This document shows positions 1 to 7,980 of a stretch of 64,000 bases of DNA, piece by piece (positions within the stretch are counted from its first letter, which is position 1; each line of letters starts with the position of its first letter). The DNA comes from Bordetella parapertussis. GTDB taxonomy: Bacteria; Pseudomonadota; Gammaproteobacteria; Burkholderiales; Burkholderiaceae_C. The notes beneath the pieces were generated by a model that did no database searches, was not told where the DNA came from, and saw nothing but the letters and a program-made list of their open reading frames with translations. Where the stretch lies: the NCBI GenBank assembly GCA_945870575.1, contig CAMBSK010000001.1:62001-126000 (forward strand), given 5' to 3'. The position numbers and the translations under genes were made by a program.

Positions 1-1344
1 TTCATGGCCGTGTTCCTGTACAAAATGCCCTGCTTGCGGCAACACCACGGGCTCGGGGCAAGCTCGAATGCGTTGTTGCAAATCACGCATCAGCGTTTCG
101 CCAAGCACGGGATCTTGTTTACCGATAAAAATCAGGCTGCGGCCTTGCCATTGTTCCATCCAAAAGACCGCAGCATCGCGCGAAATTGCTGCGCCGGGGC
201 TGTCAACACAAGAGGGCACCATAGGGGGAAATGCTCGCAACGCAGCGCGATGACCAGCATCAGGAAACGGCGCGTTATAGGCAGCGCATTCGTCTGCGCT
301 CATTTGCGGGTTGCCGCGTGCAAACAACTTGCCCACGTCGAACATGGGTTTGTCAGCGCACATTTGACGCCAGCCTAGAAATCCCTCGCTCAAGGGCTGC
401 TCGCCGGTAGCCAGCATGGTGTTCATCAACAGCAGCGACTGGTAACGCCAGGGCTGCGCCATAGGCAGTGTCAATCCGAGTATGCCGCCCCAGTCTTGCA
501 CCACAAGTTGAATATGCCTGAGATCCATGGCTTCAACGAATTCCAGCAACACTTGGCGATGCCATTCAAACGAATGTGTGCTGTCTTTTTTAGGCTTATC
601 GCTTTTGCCGAAGCCAGGCATGTCAGGCGCGACCACGCGGTGACCGGCGGCCAGAAAAACGGGAATCATGTGCCTGTACAAATAACTCCAGGCGGGGTTG
701 CCGTGCAAGCACAACCAAGTCACTTCCGCGGTTGCAGGCCCTTCGTCCAGGTAATGCATACGCAAGCCGTTCAATGCGGGCAAATCGCTGATGTAATTCG
801 GCTGCCACGGGTACCCGGGCAACTGCTCGAACGCACTGTCGGGCGTACGCACCGCGTCATCGCGCAAGCGAGTGGCCGCGGCCTTGGTTTTTTGTATGAG
901 TCGTTGTTGCTTGAAAAATGTTTGCAGAGGCAGTGAACACGCTTGTGAAAGCACATGACCGTGACTCAGGGTTTGGTGGTTGAGTTCGGGGTTTTCGAAG
1001 ACGTTGAGTACCGACCCCGCCGCGCCTGTTTTCGGTTCAGGCGCGCCCCACACAACTTTAGATAGTCGCGCATTCAAGATGGCCCCGGCGCACATGGTGC
1101 AAGGCTCAAGCGTGACGTACAAGGTGCAGTCGTCAAGCCGGTAGTTGCCGAGTTTGGCAGCAGCTTCACGCATAACCAGTATTTCCGCATGGGCGCTGGG
1201 GTCGTGCTGCCCAACAGGTGCGTTATGCGCGCGGGCAATCACCTGCCCTTCACGCACCAGCACGGCGCCGACAGGCACTTCTCCGGCCTCCAATGCCAGT
1301 TCGGCTTGCGCCAAGGCAAGTTGCATGAAATCTTCGTCATTCAT
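1..1344 (-). CDS. tadA: TadA tRNA adenosine deaminase fused to a haloalkane dehalogenase-like alpha/beta hydrolase (3' end cut by window)
   Basis: One uninterrupted frame of 448 codons runs from the ATG at 1344 to the window edge; I read the triplets across the junction and found no stop. Residues 1-150 are a TadA deaminase, which makes inosine at the wobble position of tRNA-Arg: the zinc motif is HAE (H52, E54) with PCTMC (C82, C85). After a charged linker (about 150-185) comes an alpha/beta hydrolase resembling subfamily I haloalkane dehalogenases: oxyanion motif HGNP at 214-217, nucleophile D284 in QDWGG with the halide-binding W285, acid D411 and base H440 in AGHFVQE. Only some 10-25 C-terminal residues should be missing. 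The TadA half is certain. The hydrolase family is very likely, but its substrate is unknown. Confidence 0.9.
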   Translation of the reverse strand, partial: MNDEDFMQLALAQAELALEAGEVPVGAVLVREGQVIARAHNAPVGQHDPSAHAEILVMREAAAKLGNYRLDDCTLYVTLEPCTMCAGAILNARLSKVVWGAPEPKTGAAGSVLNVFENPELNHQTLSHGHVLSQACSLPLQTFFKQQRLIQKTKAAATRLRDDAVRTPDSAFEQLPGYPWQPNYISDLPALNGLRMHYLDEGPATAEVTWLCLHGNPAWSYLYRHMIPVFLAAGHRVVAPDMPGFGKSDKPKKDSTHSFEWHRQVLLEFVEAMDLRHIQLVVQDWGGILGLTLPMAQPWRYQSLLLMNTMLATGEQPLSEGFLGWRQMCADKPMFDVGKLFARGNPQMSADECAAYNAPFPDAGHRAALRAFPPMVPSCVDSPGAAISRDAAVFWMEQWQGRSLIFIGKQDPVLGETLMRDLQQRIRACPEPVVLPQAGHFVQEHGHE

Positions 1345-1376
1345 GCGCCGCAATGTAACCCATGCCGGCCTTGAAA

Positions 1377-2057
1377 TCAGTCGCGTTGGTAGCTGAGGAA
1401 ACGGCCGCGGTATGGCGTTCTGTCCTGTAGGGGCGTGAGTAAATCAGTTTGTGTGAGTGCAAACCCGTTGTTATGCATGGCTTTGTGAAATGCTGCGCGG
1501 TTGCCGCGGTTGGGATCAATGATCAACACTTGTGCATGTTCTGCTGCATGGCACTGAATAAACCCGGCGAGTTGCAGCGGGTGATCCCGCTCGTAAAGCA
1601 CGTCGCTGCCTATGATCAGATCGAACTCGCCTAAGAGCGGATTGGCGCGTTCCCAATGGCCGCTGACATAGGGCAAGGTGTGCATGTCATTAAGCAATAA
1701 ATTAGCGCTCAGAAAACGTTCTGTATAGGGATGGTAATCCGAGGCGGTGACATTGCCAAGTCGGCGGTGAATCACCAGACTGGCCAATCCCAGACCGCAA
1801 CCGATTTCCAAAATTCGCAGATCGGCAATCGGAAAAGTCTGCATCACATCGGCCATTTTCCGGGCCGATGGCCAGACCAGACCGAATAAAGGCCAAGTGG
1901 CGGAAGAAACGCCTAAAGCCAGGGCAATGCCTAGCGGATCGTGAAACTGTTGTTTGTCCAGTAACGAACGTATGTTCAGTGTGGCACCGCCGTCAATGGC
2001 AATGCACTCATGCTTGACCAAATAGCCCAATCCGGTATCGGACGGGCCGGGGGTCAA
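1377..2057 (-). CDS. class I SAM-dependent methyltransferase (nicotinamide N-methylase/METTL21-like)
   Basis: A 226-residue Rossmann-fold methyltransferase. The SAM-binding motif I is [10 protein letters not shown] (about 82-91), the acidic residue of motif II lies in TASDYHP (about 104-110), and the post-motif [12 protein letters not shown] follows. The spacing and the late DPNRGN motif resemble the nicotinamide N-methylase-like / METTL21 protein lysine methyltransferase group, but the substrate cannot be told from sequence. The start is a TTG that overlaps the TGA of infA upstream by four bases, so the two are probably translationally coupled. It is the last gene of a csp-infA-methyltransferase run. 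Confidence 0.75.
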   Translation of the reverse strand: MTPGPSDTGLGYLVKHECIAIDGGATLNIRSLLDKQQFHDPLGIALALGVSSATWPLFGLVWPSARKMADVMQTFPIADLRILEIGCGLGLASLVIHRRLGNVTASDYHPYTERFLSANLLLNDMHTLPYVSGHWERANPLLGEFDLIIGSDVLYERDHPLQLAGFIQCHAAEHAQVLIIDPNRGNRAAFHKAMHNNGFALTQTDLLTPLQDRTPYRGRFLSYQRD

Positions 2058-2311
2058 AACCGTCTGCGACGTGGTCCGCTCGGGCCTTTGCCTTCGATAT
2101 GTCTAAAGGTGATACGACCTTTGGTCATGTCATAAGGAGAGAGTTCCAAGGTGACTTTGTCGCCGGCCAGGATGCGTATGTGGTGCATGCGCATCTTGCC
2201 TGCGGTGTAGGCCACGAGTTCGTGGCCGTTGTCCAAAGTGACACGGTAGCGCGAGTCGGGTAGCACCTCGCGCACCATGCCGGACATTTCCAGCATTTCT
2301 TCTTTGGACAT
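2054..2311 (-). CDS. infA: translation initiation factor IF-1 (second, stand-alone type)
   Basis: 85 residues with an S1/OB fold. IF-1 binds the ribosomal A site during initiation. The family signature is clear ([46 protein letters not shown]). The arginine-rich tail GPRRRRF is longer than in the 72-residue E. coli protein. Betaproteobacteria often carry an extra infA outside the ribosomal protein operon, and this copy, 22 bp downstream of a cold-shock gene, fits that type. Co-transcription with the csp gene suggests use at low temperature, which is an inference. Its stop overlaps the next start. Confidence 0.93.
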   Translation of the reverse strand: MSKEEMLEMSGMVREVLPDSRYRVTLDNGHELVAYTAGKMRMHHIRILAGDKVTLELSPYDMTKGRITFRHIEGKGPSGPRRRRF

Positions 2312-2333
2312 CAGCTGCCTTTAAGCTTGCGGC

Positions 2334-2540
2334 TTAATCGGCGGATTTGATGTTGGACGCTTGCAGGCCTTTGGGGCCGGTGGTCACTTCAAAGCTGACG
2401 CGTTGACCTTCTGCCAGGGTTTTGAAGCCTTGGTTCTGGATCGCGGAAAAATGAGCGAACAAATCTTTGCCGCCGTCTTCGGGTGTAATAAAGCCAAAAC
2501 CTTTGGACTCGTTAAACCATTTCACTGTACCTGTTGCCAT
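2334..2540 (-). CDS. cspA: cold-shock protein (CspA family)
   Basis: 68 residues making a single cold-shock domain, a nucleic-acid chaperone that melts RNA structure. RNP1 is KGFGFITP (13-20) and RNP2 is DLFAHF (26-31). The length matches the CspA/CspE family exactly. It is first in line ahead of infA. About 199 bases separate its start from the divergent gene at 2740, which leaves room for the long 5' leader typical of cold-regulated csp genes. Which csp paralogue it corresponds to cannot be told from sequence. Confidence 0.95.
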   Translation of the reverse strand: MATGTVKWFNESKGFGFITPEDGGKDLFAHFSAIQNQGFKTLAEGQRVSFEVTTGPKGLQASNIKSAD

Positions 2541-2739
2541 TTATTGCATTTCTTAAAAAAAAGGGAAGCCCCCCTCGGGGTCGAAGGTCAGAAAAGGCGA
2601 AGAGACGAAGGGAGAAATACCTATGAGGGCAGAACTAAAAACGAACTACAACGACATAAACTGATAATCGATTTCAGACTATGCACTGTTTTGTCACATA
2701 AAGCAATCTTTATTTCAGTTATCGGCTAATATCTCGGAA
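2541..2739 (-). promoter_or_regulatory. putative long csp 5' leader / divergent promoter region
   Basis: No coding potential on either strand. Read toward csp, the last 50 bases hold a C-rich then G-rich stretch (plus-strand CCCCCCTCGGGG at 2570-2581) followed by a run of eight T just before the start codon. This could form a terminator-like or attenuator-like hairpin. A weak sigma70-like pair (TTGCTT, 17 bp, CATAGT) lies in the upstream part. All of this is pattern reading; the transcription start is unknown. Confidence 0.3.
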
Positions 2740-3207
2740 ATGAGTGACATACGCTTACTGAAACAGGTGTTGAAACAACACCGCACCATCGCTGTGGTTG
2801 GTTTATCGGCAGACTGGTTCCGCCCCTCCTACTTTGCTGCCAAGTACATGCAAGCCCATGGTTACCGCATCGTGCCGGTCAACCCCAAGTACCAAAGCAT
2901 CCTGGATGAAACCTGTTATGCCAGCCTGGCAGACATACCTTTTCCGGTGGATATCGTCGATGTGTTTCGCAAACCGGCCGATACCCCGGCGATTGCGCAG
3001 CAAGCAGCGGACATTGGCGCCAAGGTGCTGTGGTTGCAACTCGGTGTGGTCAACGACGATGCGCGCGCGATGGCCGAAAAAGCAGGCCTGACCGTCATCA
3101 TGGACCGCTGTGTGAAAATAGAACATGCACGCCTGTTCGGCGGCCTGGGCTGGTTCGGTGTCAACACCGGCGTCGTCTCTGCTCAACGTCAAATCCCACC
3201 TCAGTAA
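2740..3207 (+). CDS. CoA-binding domain protein (YccU-like)
   Basis: 155 residues forming a single CoA-binding Rossmann domain related to succinyl-CoA synthetase alpha. Typical parts are TIAVVGLSADWFRPS near the N-terminus (nucleotide loop), GYRIVPVNPKY, the DIPFPVDIVDVFR strand-helix segment and VMDRCVKIEH near the end. E. coli YccU is a homologue of similar size with no settled function. The metY-type gene starts six bases after the stop, so the two are likely one transcript. Confidence 0.85.
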   Translation: MSDIRLLKQVLKQHRTIAVVGLSADWFRPSYFAAKYMQAHGYRIVPVNPKYQSILDETCYASLADIPFPVDIVDVFRKPADTPAIAQQAADIGAKVLWLQLGVVNDDARAMAEKAGLTVIMDRCVKIEHARLFGGLGWFGVNTGVVSAQRQIPPQ

Positions 3208-3213
3208 AAAATA

Positions 3214-4494
3214 ATGGCAGATCGCACATTCGGTTTTGACACGCTCAGCCTGCACGCCGGGCAAATTCCTGACGCCGCCACCGGTAGCCGCGCAGTTCCC
3301 ATTTACCAAACCACTTCGTATGTGTTTGACAGCGCTGAACACGCCGCCAGCCTGTTCAACCTGCAAACTTTCGGCAATGTGTATTCAAGGCTTTCTAACC
3401 CCACGGTCGCGGTGCTCGAAGAGCGTATTGCGGCCTTAGAAGGCGGTCGCGCCTCTGTAGCCACCGGCAGCGGCATGGCGGCGCAAATGATTGCCTTGCT
3501 GAATGTTTGCGAGGCCGGTGACCAGATAGTCGCAGCCAAGACTTTGTACGGCGGTACGCATACGCAGCTCGGTGTGAATTTCAAAAAGCTGGGCATTGAG
3601 ACTGTGTTTGTCGATGCCTCAGACCCCGAGAACTTCGCCCGAGCCATCACGCCCAAAACCAAAGCGCTTTACGCCGAAACACTAGGTAATCCATCGCTGA
3701 ATGTGTTGGATATAGAAGCTGTCGCTGCGATCGGTAACCACGCCGGCGTGCCGCTGTTTATCGACAACACTTTTGCTAGCCCTTACCTTTGTCAGCCTTT
3801 CAAATGGGGCACTGCCATCAGCATTCATTCAGCGACGAAATTCATCGGCGGTCACGGCACCACCATGGGCGGCGTCATCATCGAATCTGGGAAATTCCCC
3901 TGGGACAACGGCCGCTTCTCAAGCATGACCGAGCCATCTCCCGGCTACCACGGTGTGCGGTTTTTTGAGACCTTCGGCGACTTCGGCTTCACCATGAAAT
4001 GCCGCATGGAGGGCATGCGCACCTTCGGCCCGGTGCTCTCGCCTTTCAATGCCTTCCTGTTGCTGCAAGGGGTGGAGACACTGTCATTGCGCATGGACAG
4101 GCATTGCAGCAATGCCTTGTCAGTAGCCAAACATTTGCAAAAACACCCCAAAGTGGCCTGGGTGAATTACCCGGGCTTGGCAGATCACCCGGACCATGAA
4201 CTGGCCCAAAAGTATTTGCCACGCGGTGCCGGTGCGGTGTTGACGTTTGGTGTCAAAGGTGGCGCGGCAGCGGGTCAATCTTTCATTGAGAACGTGCAGT
4301 TTTTATCGCACTTGGCGAATATTGGCGACGCAAAAAGTCTGGTGATCCACCCTGCTTCCACGACGCACCGTCAGTTGTCTGAAGAGCAGCAGATTGCAGC
4401 GGGTGTGCCGCCTGACTTGATTCGCTTGAGTGTGGGTTTGGAGACGTTGGACGACATTATTTGGGATATAGAGCAGGCGTTGGACAAGACCTGA
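3214..4494 (+). CDS. metY: O-acetylhomoserine sulfhydrylase (aminocarboxypropyltransferase)
   Basis: 426 residues, a Cys/Met metabolism PLP enzyme. It condenses O-acetyl-L-homoserine with sulfide to give homocysteine in methionine synthesis. The PLP lysine is K209 in SATKFIGGHGTT, and the N-terminal FDTLSLHAGQ and YQTTSYVF are typical of the OAH sulfhydrylase branch, which is longer than the 380-400 residue cystathionine gamma-synthases. The C-terminal RLSVGLETLDDI motif is present. It follows the CoA-binding gene by six bases. The assignment to OAH over O-succinylhomoserine rests on length and N-terminal motifs. Confidence 0.92.
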   Translation: MADRTFGFDTLSLHAGQIPDAATGSRAVPIYQTTSYVFDSAEHAASLFNLQTFGNVYSRLSNPTVAVLEERIAALEGGRASVATGSGMAAQMIALLNVCEAGDQIVAAKTLYGGTHTQLGVNFKKLGIETVFVDASDPENFARAITPKTKALYAETLGNPSLNVLDIEAVAAIGNHAGVPLFIDNTFASPYLCQPFKWGTAISIHSATKFIGGHGTTMGGVIIESGKFPWDNGRFSSMTEPSPGYHGVRFFETFGDFGFTMKCRMEGMRTFGPVLSPFNAFLLLQGVETLSLRMDRHCSNALSVAKHLQKHPKVAWVNYPGLADHPDHELAQKYLPRGAGAVLTFGVKGGAAAGQSFIENVQFLSHLANIGDAKSLVIHPASTTHRQLSEEQQIAAGVPPDLIRLSVGLETLDDIIWDIEQALDKT

Positions 4495-4499
4495 TGTTT

Positions 4500-4601
4500 G
4501 CCATGCGGGTTTAGCTTTGTGCAATTTGTTCACGCCATGTCGGTTTAGCTTTATGTGATGTATTCGCGCCATGCCGGTTCGGTCGCCGCTCACTGCCGCT
4601 G
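4500..4601 (+). repeat. degenerate 34-bp tandem repeat downstream of metY
   Basis: Units start with GCCATG at 4500, 4534 and 4568, exactly 34 bases apart. The first two share GGTTTAGCTTT and a TTC-rich end; the third shares only GCCATGCCGGTT before diverging. The repeat begins six bases after the metY stop region. No protein signature is seen in any frame. Confidence 0.6.
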
Positions 4602-4753
4602 CGCGCCAATGTTCGCGTCGGCCCGCCCGCCATGTCGTTTGTCCGATCGATAAATTTCCTCCGATGGCATTTCTGCGGTTCAACAAACAAAGCCAACAGT
4701 ACAAGGAAATAATTCGCAAGCCAAAAACACCACTTTAGGCTGAACAGGCGGGG

Positions 4754-4789
4754 GCGTTTTTTTCGAGCGAAAGCGGAGAAAAAAAACGC
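4754..4789. terminator. possible bidirectional terminator hairpin
   Basis: GCGTTTTTTT (4754-4763) pairs perfectly with AAAAAAACGC (4780-4789). The loop contains a small inner GC-GAAA-GC turn. It lies between the convergent genes metY and the LpxO-like hydroxylase, where a terminator is expected, with T runs on both strands. The stem is A/T dominated, so its strength is uncertain. Confidence 0.45.
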
Positions 4790-4796
4790 ACCGGAC

Positions 4797-4923
4797 GGGT
4801 CGGCCTGTGCGTGTCTTCTAACCGCAGGAATGCCAACCAAGTCCGGATGGGTCGGCCTATGCGTGTCTTTAAAGAACTACAGAAATGCCAACAACAACCG
4901 ATGGGTCGGCCTGTGCGTGTCTT
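4797..4923 (+). repeat. three direct copies of a 21-bp repeat with related spacers
   Basis: The core GGGTCGGCCTGTGCGTGTCT, followed by one more T, occurs at 4797-4817, 4849-4869 (one mismatch) and 4903-4923. The spacers also resemble each other (AATGCCAAC followed by CCGAT), so the unit is about 52-54 bp. The last copy runs into the stop codon (4922-4924) of the hydroxylase gene on the other strand. An inverted copy of part of the spacer (16 bp, one mismatch) is at 4665-4680, matching 4820-4835. Confidence 0.75.
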
Positions 4924-5821
4924 AAATATAAATAACGCCGAGCACTATCAACGCAATCAAACTGTATTTGGTCAACTTATAAACCCGGCGATTCCAGTTT
5001 TTGAAAGCTTTGCGCTTTTCGTCCAACAAGAAATGCCAATGCGTGAGCTTATTGATCGCACCAGTCTGGTCCCCTGTGTCGTTAGGCGAACTGGCCGCTG
5101 ACATCACCACCCGGCTGAACCAGCGATTCAATGCTGCCACCCAAGCCAAGCGCGAAGGTCGCTCCACATCACAAAACAAAATAATGCGGTTTTGCGATGT
5201 TTTGTTATAGGCCTCGTGTATGTAAGTTTCATCAAACACCACACCCTGCCCGTCACGCCAACTGTGACGCTCCCCATCCACATCGATGTAACACGCATCG
5301 TCATTCGGCGTGACCAACCCTAAGTGATAGCGCAGAGAGCCCGCATAAGGGTCGCGGTGCCGGTTCAGTTGCCCGCCTGGCGGAAGTTCTGCAAACATCG
5401 CGGCTTTGATCGTGGGAATGCTTTTCAAGATGGCCACGCTTTGCGGACACAACTGGGCAGCCGAAGGATGCGCAGCGTCATACCACTTCAAATAAAAACG
5501 CTTCCAGCCGTATTTGAAAAATGAATTAAAACCGATGTCATCGTGCTTGTCCGGTGCCTTGATGCGCTGCAATTCAGACAGATGCAAAGCCTCTGCGCGA
5601 AACACTTGCCAATTGTCTTGAATCTGTTGCAGCTCCGGCAACTCGTTCAAAGGCACATAAGGTTTGGTGGTGACTTTGGAGCACAACACCATCAAGGCAT
5701 TGATAGGAGCCAGCACCGCAGAATGGTCCAGAAACACCTTTTGCCATGAGGCCCTGACACGGCCTCTGTAGTGGCCATAAAAAATGGCGGTCAGCCAAAG
5801 CAAAATCACAAACCATTTCAT
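4922..5821 (-). CDS. LpxO-like aspartyl/asparaginyl beta-hydroxylase family dioxygenase
   Basis: 299 residues. The family uses Fe(II) and 2-oxoglutarate; the LpxO branch 2-hydroxylates lipid A acyl chains at the inner membrane. The iron ligands are visible as H155-R-D157 and H202, with R212 placed to hold 2-oxoglutarate. A membrane segment lies at residues 1-17 and a second at about 283-299, which fits an inner-membrane anchored enzyme. The substrate could instead be a protein or ornithine lipid. The stop codon overlaps the last copy of the 21-bp repeat, so the very end of the protein may be repeat-derived. Confidence 0.78.
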   Translation of the reverse strand: MKWFVILLWLTAIFYGHYRGRVRASWQKVFLDHSAVLAPINALMVLCSKVTTKPYVPLNELPELQQIQDNWQVFRAEALHLSELQRIKAPDKHDDIGFNSFFKYGWKRFYLKWYDAAHPSAAQLCPQSVAILKSIPTIKAAMFAELPPGGQLNRHRDPYAGSLRYHLGLVTPNDDACYIDVDGERHSWRDGQGVVFDETYIHEAYNKTSQNRIILFCDVERPSRLAWVAALNRWFSRVVMSAASSPNDTGDQTGAINKLTHWHFLLDEKRKAFKNWNRRVYKLTKYSLIALIVLGVIYI

Positions 5822-6105
5822 GAAAATTTGCCTCTAAAGATTGCCATCGGCATATATAAATCATGCCGCAAAGGTTTTTTCATAGTATTGATACAGGTCA
5901 ACGCGCAAGAATGCCAGGGGAAACAGCAAAGTCATGTGGCTTTTCAAGCCGAGTTTTTGATGATAACAGCGGCCATGGGTTTTAAAACCGGCTAGCCCAA
6001 GCTTAAAAAAATCATCAAGTTGGGAGGGACATATTCCTAGTAATTACACCTAAATACAGGCTGTGCTTTGCTCGTTATTCTGAACGTTTACCAGATTGAG
6101 CATCC
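5822..6105. other. divergent intergenic region, no gene seen
   Basis: 284 bases between the hydroxylase (minus) and the aldolase operon (plus). It must carry the promoters of both units, but I find no convincing -35/-10 pair, operator palindrome, regulator gene or coding frame. Short A/T tracts are common, for example near 6005-6012. Confidence 0.4.
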
Positions 6106-6876
6106 ATGTCTTCTGACCTCAAACAATCCATCATGTCCGGCCAGGTCGTGGCAGGTGCCATGGTGTTCGAATTTTTTTCCCCGGGCCTGTCCAGCATTTT
6201 GCACAACGCGGGTGCGAAATATGTGATTTACGATATGGAGCACACCGGCCTGGACATAGAGTCCTTGAAAGGCTTATTTGCTTCGTGTCGTGGTTTGCCT
6301 ATTGCGCCCATGGTGCGTGTCCCTGTGGGGGAATACACCTGGTTGGCGCGTTCTTTGGATATCGGCGCACACGGCGTGATGATTCCCATGGTCGAGTCTG
6401 CACAACAAGCTACCTCGATTGTTCAGGCCTGCCGCTACCCGCCCTTGGGCAGACGTGGCGCGGCCTTTGGCTTCGCACAATGCGATTACAAAGCTGGTGA
6501 CATCATTCAAAAAATGCGCGATTTTCACGACCGCAACCTGGTCATCGCTCAGATCGAAACCGAACGCGGTCTCGACCAGGTTGAAGCCATTGCCGCGGTT
6601 GACGGTATAGACGTGCTTTGGGTTGGTCATTTCGATTTGTCCAATTTCATGGGCATTCCCGCTCAGTTTGAGCATCCTTTGTTTCTTGCCGCAATGAAAC
6701 GAATTGCGGACGTCGCCAAAAAACACGGCAAAGTCGCTGGTTTCATGGCCACGGACGCGGCTTGGGCCGACAAGGTCATGGCCATGGGCTACACCATGAT
6801 TGCCACAGGCACTGACACAGGCATGTTGCAGCAAGGATTCAGCAACTTGATTCAGCATGTGAAAAAGGCGGACTGA
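6106..6876 (+). CDS. HpcH/HpaI family (class II, pyruvate-dependent) aldolase
   Basis: 256 residues, the usual length for HpcH/HpaI aldolases that cleave 2-keto-3-deoxy sugar acids or 4-hydroxy-2-oxo acids to pyruvate plus an aldehyde. The expected active-site set is present: H46 in MEHT, R71 in VRVP, and the metal ligands E151 (QIETERG) and D177 (VGHFDLS). It is the first gene of the catabolic operon and lies two bases from the hydroxyacid dehydrogenase. The exact substrate is unknown; the ApnL-like gene at the operon end suggests a sugar-acid breakdown product. Confidence 0.88.
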   Translation: MSSDLKQSIMSGQVVAGAMVFEFFSPGLSSILHNAGAKYVIYDMEHTGLDIESLKGLFASCRGLPIAPMVRVPVGEYTWLARSLDIGAHGVMIPMVESAQQATSIVQACRYPPLGRRGAAFGFAQCDYKAGDIIQKMRDFHDRNLVIAQIETERGLDQVEAIAAVDGIDVLWVGHFDLSNFMGIPAQFEHPLFLAAMKRIADVAKKHGKVAGFMATDAAWADKVMAMGYTMIATGTDTGMLQQGFSNLIQHVKKAD

Positions 6877-6878
6877 AC

Positions 6879-7859
6879 ATGGCATTCAAACTCGGTCTTT
6901 CCAAAGACCTGCTAGATGCCAGCGGCAAACCCAGTTTCGGGCCCGGTCCCATGGAAATACTGAACAAAGAAGCCAGTATCAATTATGAATTTCTGCCTGA
7001 ATCGGTCAGCGAAATCACGCCAGACATCATGGCAAGTTATGACGGTTTGTACCTCAACAGCCCGCAAGTCACGGCGCATTCTGTTTCGCGTGCAGATTGC
7101 AGGGTGAAGATTGTGGCTAGGCACGGTGTCGGTTATGACTCGGTCGACGTCAAAGCTTTGGCCGACAAAGGCATCATCACTACCAACACGCCGGTAGCGG
7201 TGCGTCGTCCGGTGGCAGTGGCAGCGCTGACCTTTGTGTTTGCGCTGGCCGGTCGTTTAATCACCAAAGACAAGTTAACCCGCGAGGGCCGTTGGCATGA
7301 ACGCACCAGCCACATGGGCCTGGGCTTGACTACCCGAACACTCGGTGTGATCGGCGCAGGTGGCATAGGCCAGGAGTTGCTGGCTTTGGCCAAACCTTTT
7401 GGTTGGCGCGTCCTGGCATCTGATCCGCATGTCGCCACTTCGCGCATAGAAGCATTGGGGGCAGACCACGTCAGCACCGAAACTCTGTTGAGTCAAAGTG
7501 ACTTTGTGGTTTGCAGTTTGATTTTGAATGCTCAGACCCGCCATTTTTTAAACGCGCATCGCCTAGCATTGATGAAAAAACAGGCTTACCTGATCAACAT
7601 GGCGCGCGGCCCTGTGATTGATGAAGTTGCATTGATCCATGCGTTGCAATCCGGCGCGCTCGCCGGTGCCGCGCTTGATGTATTCGAGCAAGAACCCGTG
7701 GCTCGAGACAACCCATTGTTAAAAATGGAAAACGTTTTGCTGACACCACATTCTTTGTGCTGGACCGACGAATGCTTCGACCATATTGCGCGGGAAGGTC
7801 TTGGTTGTGTGGTGTCGTTTGCCAACGGGCGCATGCCTTTGTCCATCGTCAAAGCTTGA
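6879..7859 (+). CDS. D-2-hydroxyacid dehydrogenase (NAD(P)-dependent)
   Basis: 326 residues. The NAD-binding loop is GVIGAGGIGQ (157-166), followed by SDPHV. The catalytic set is R243 (MARGPVIDE), E272 (EQEP) and H291 (LTPHSLCWT). The family reduces 2-oxoacids such as hydroxypyruvate, glyoxylate or phosphohydroxypyruvate, or works in reverse. Next to an HpcH/HpaI aldolase it most likely handles an aldolase product or a sugar-acid intermediate, an inference from context. It starts two bases after the aldolase stop, so the two are surely co-transcribed. Confidence 0.88.
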   Translation: MAFKLGLSKDLLDASGKPSFGPGPMEILNKEASINYEFLPESVSEITPDIMASYDGLYLNSPQVTAHSVSRADCRVKIVARHGVGYDSVDVKALADKGIITTNTPVAVRRPVAVAALTFVFALAGRLITKDKLTREGRWHERTSHMGLGLTTRTLGVIGAGGIGQELLALAKPFGWRVLASDPHVATSRIEALGADHVSTETLLSQSDFVVCSLILNAQTRHFLNAHRLALMKKQAYLINMARGPVIDEVALIHALQSGALAGAALDVFEQEPVARDNPLLKMENVLLTPHSLCWTDECFDHIAREGLGCVVSFANGRMPLSIVKA

Positions 7860-7980
7860 ACACAAAAGGAGGGAAAACCATAGCTGTCAGTTGTTGTCGT
7901 TTGAAGGTTGGCAGTCAGTTCAACTGCACTGTCTGATTTTTTATAAGTTTCTACCCACGAAAAATATCAAGGAGACCAAT

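Noticed and set aside
4511-4840. 109-codon minus-strand frame in the repeat region
   Set aside because: It is built mainly from the repeats, has no family match I can see and no ribosome site.
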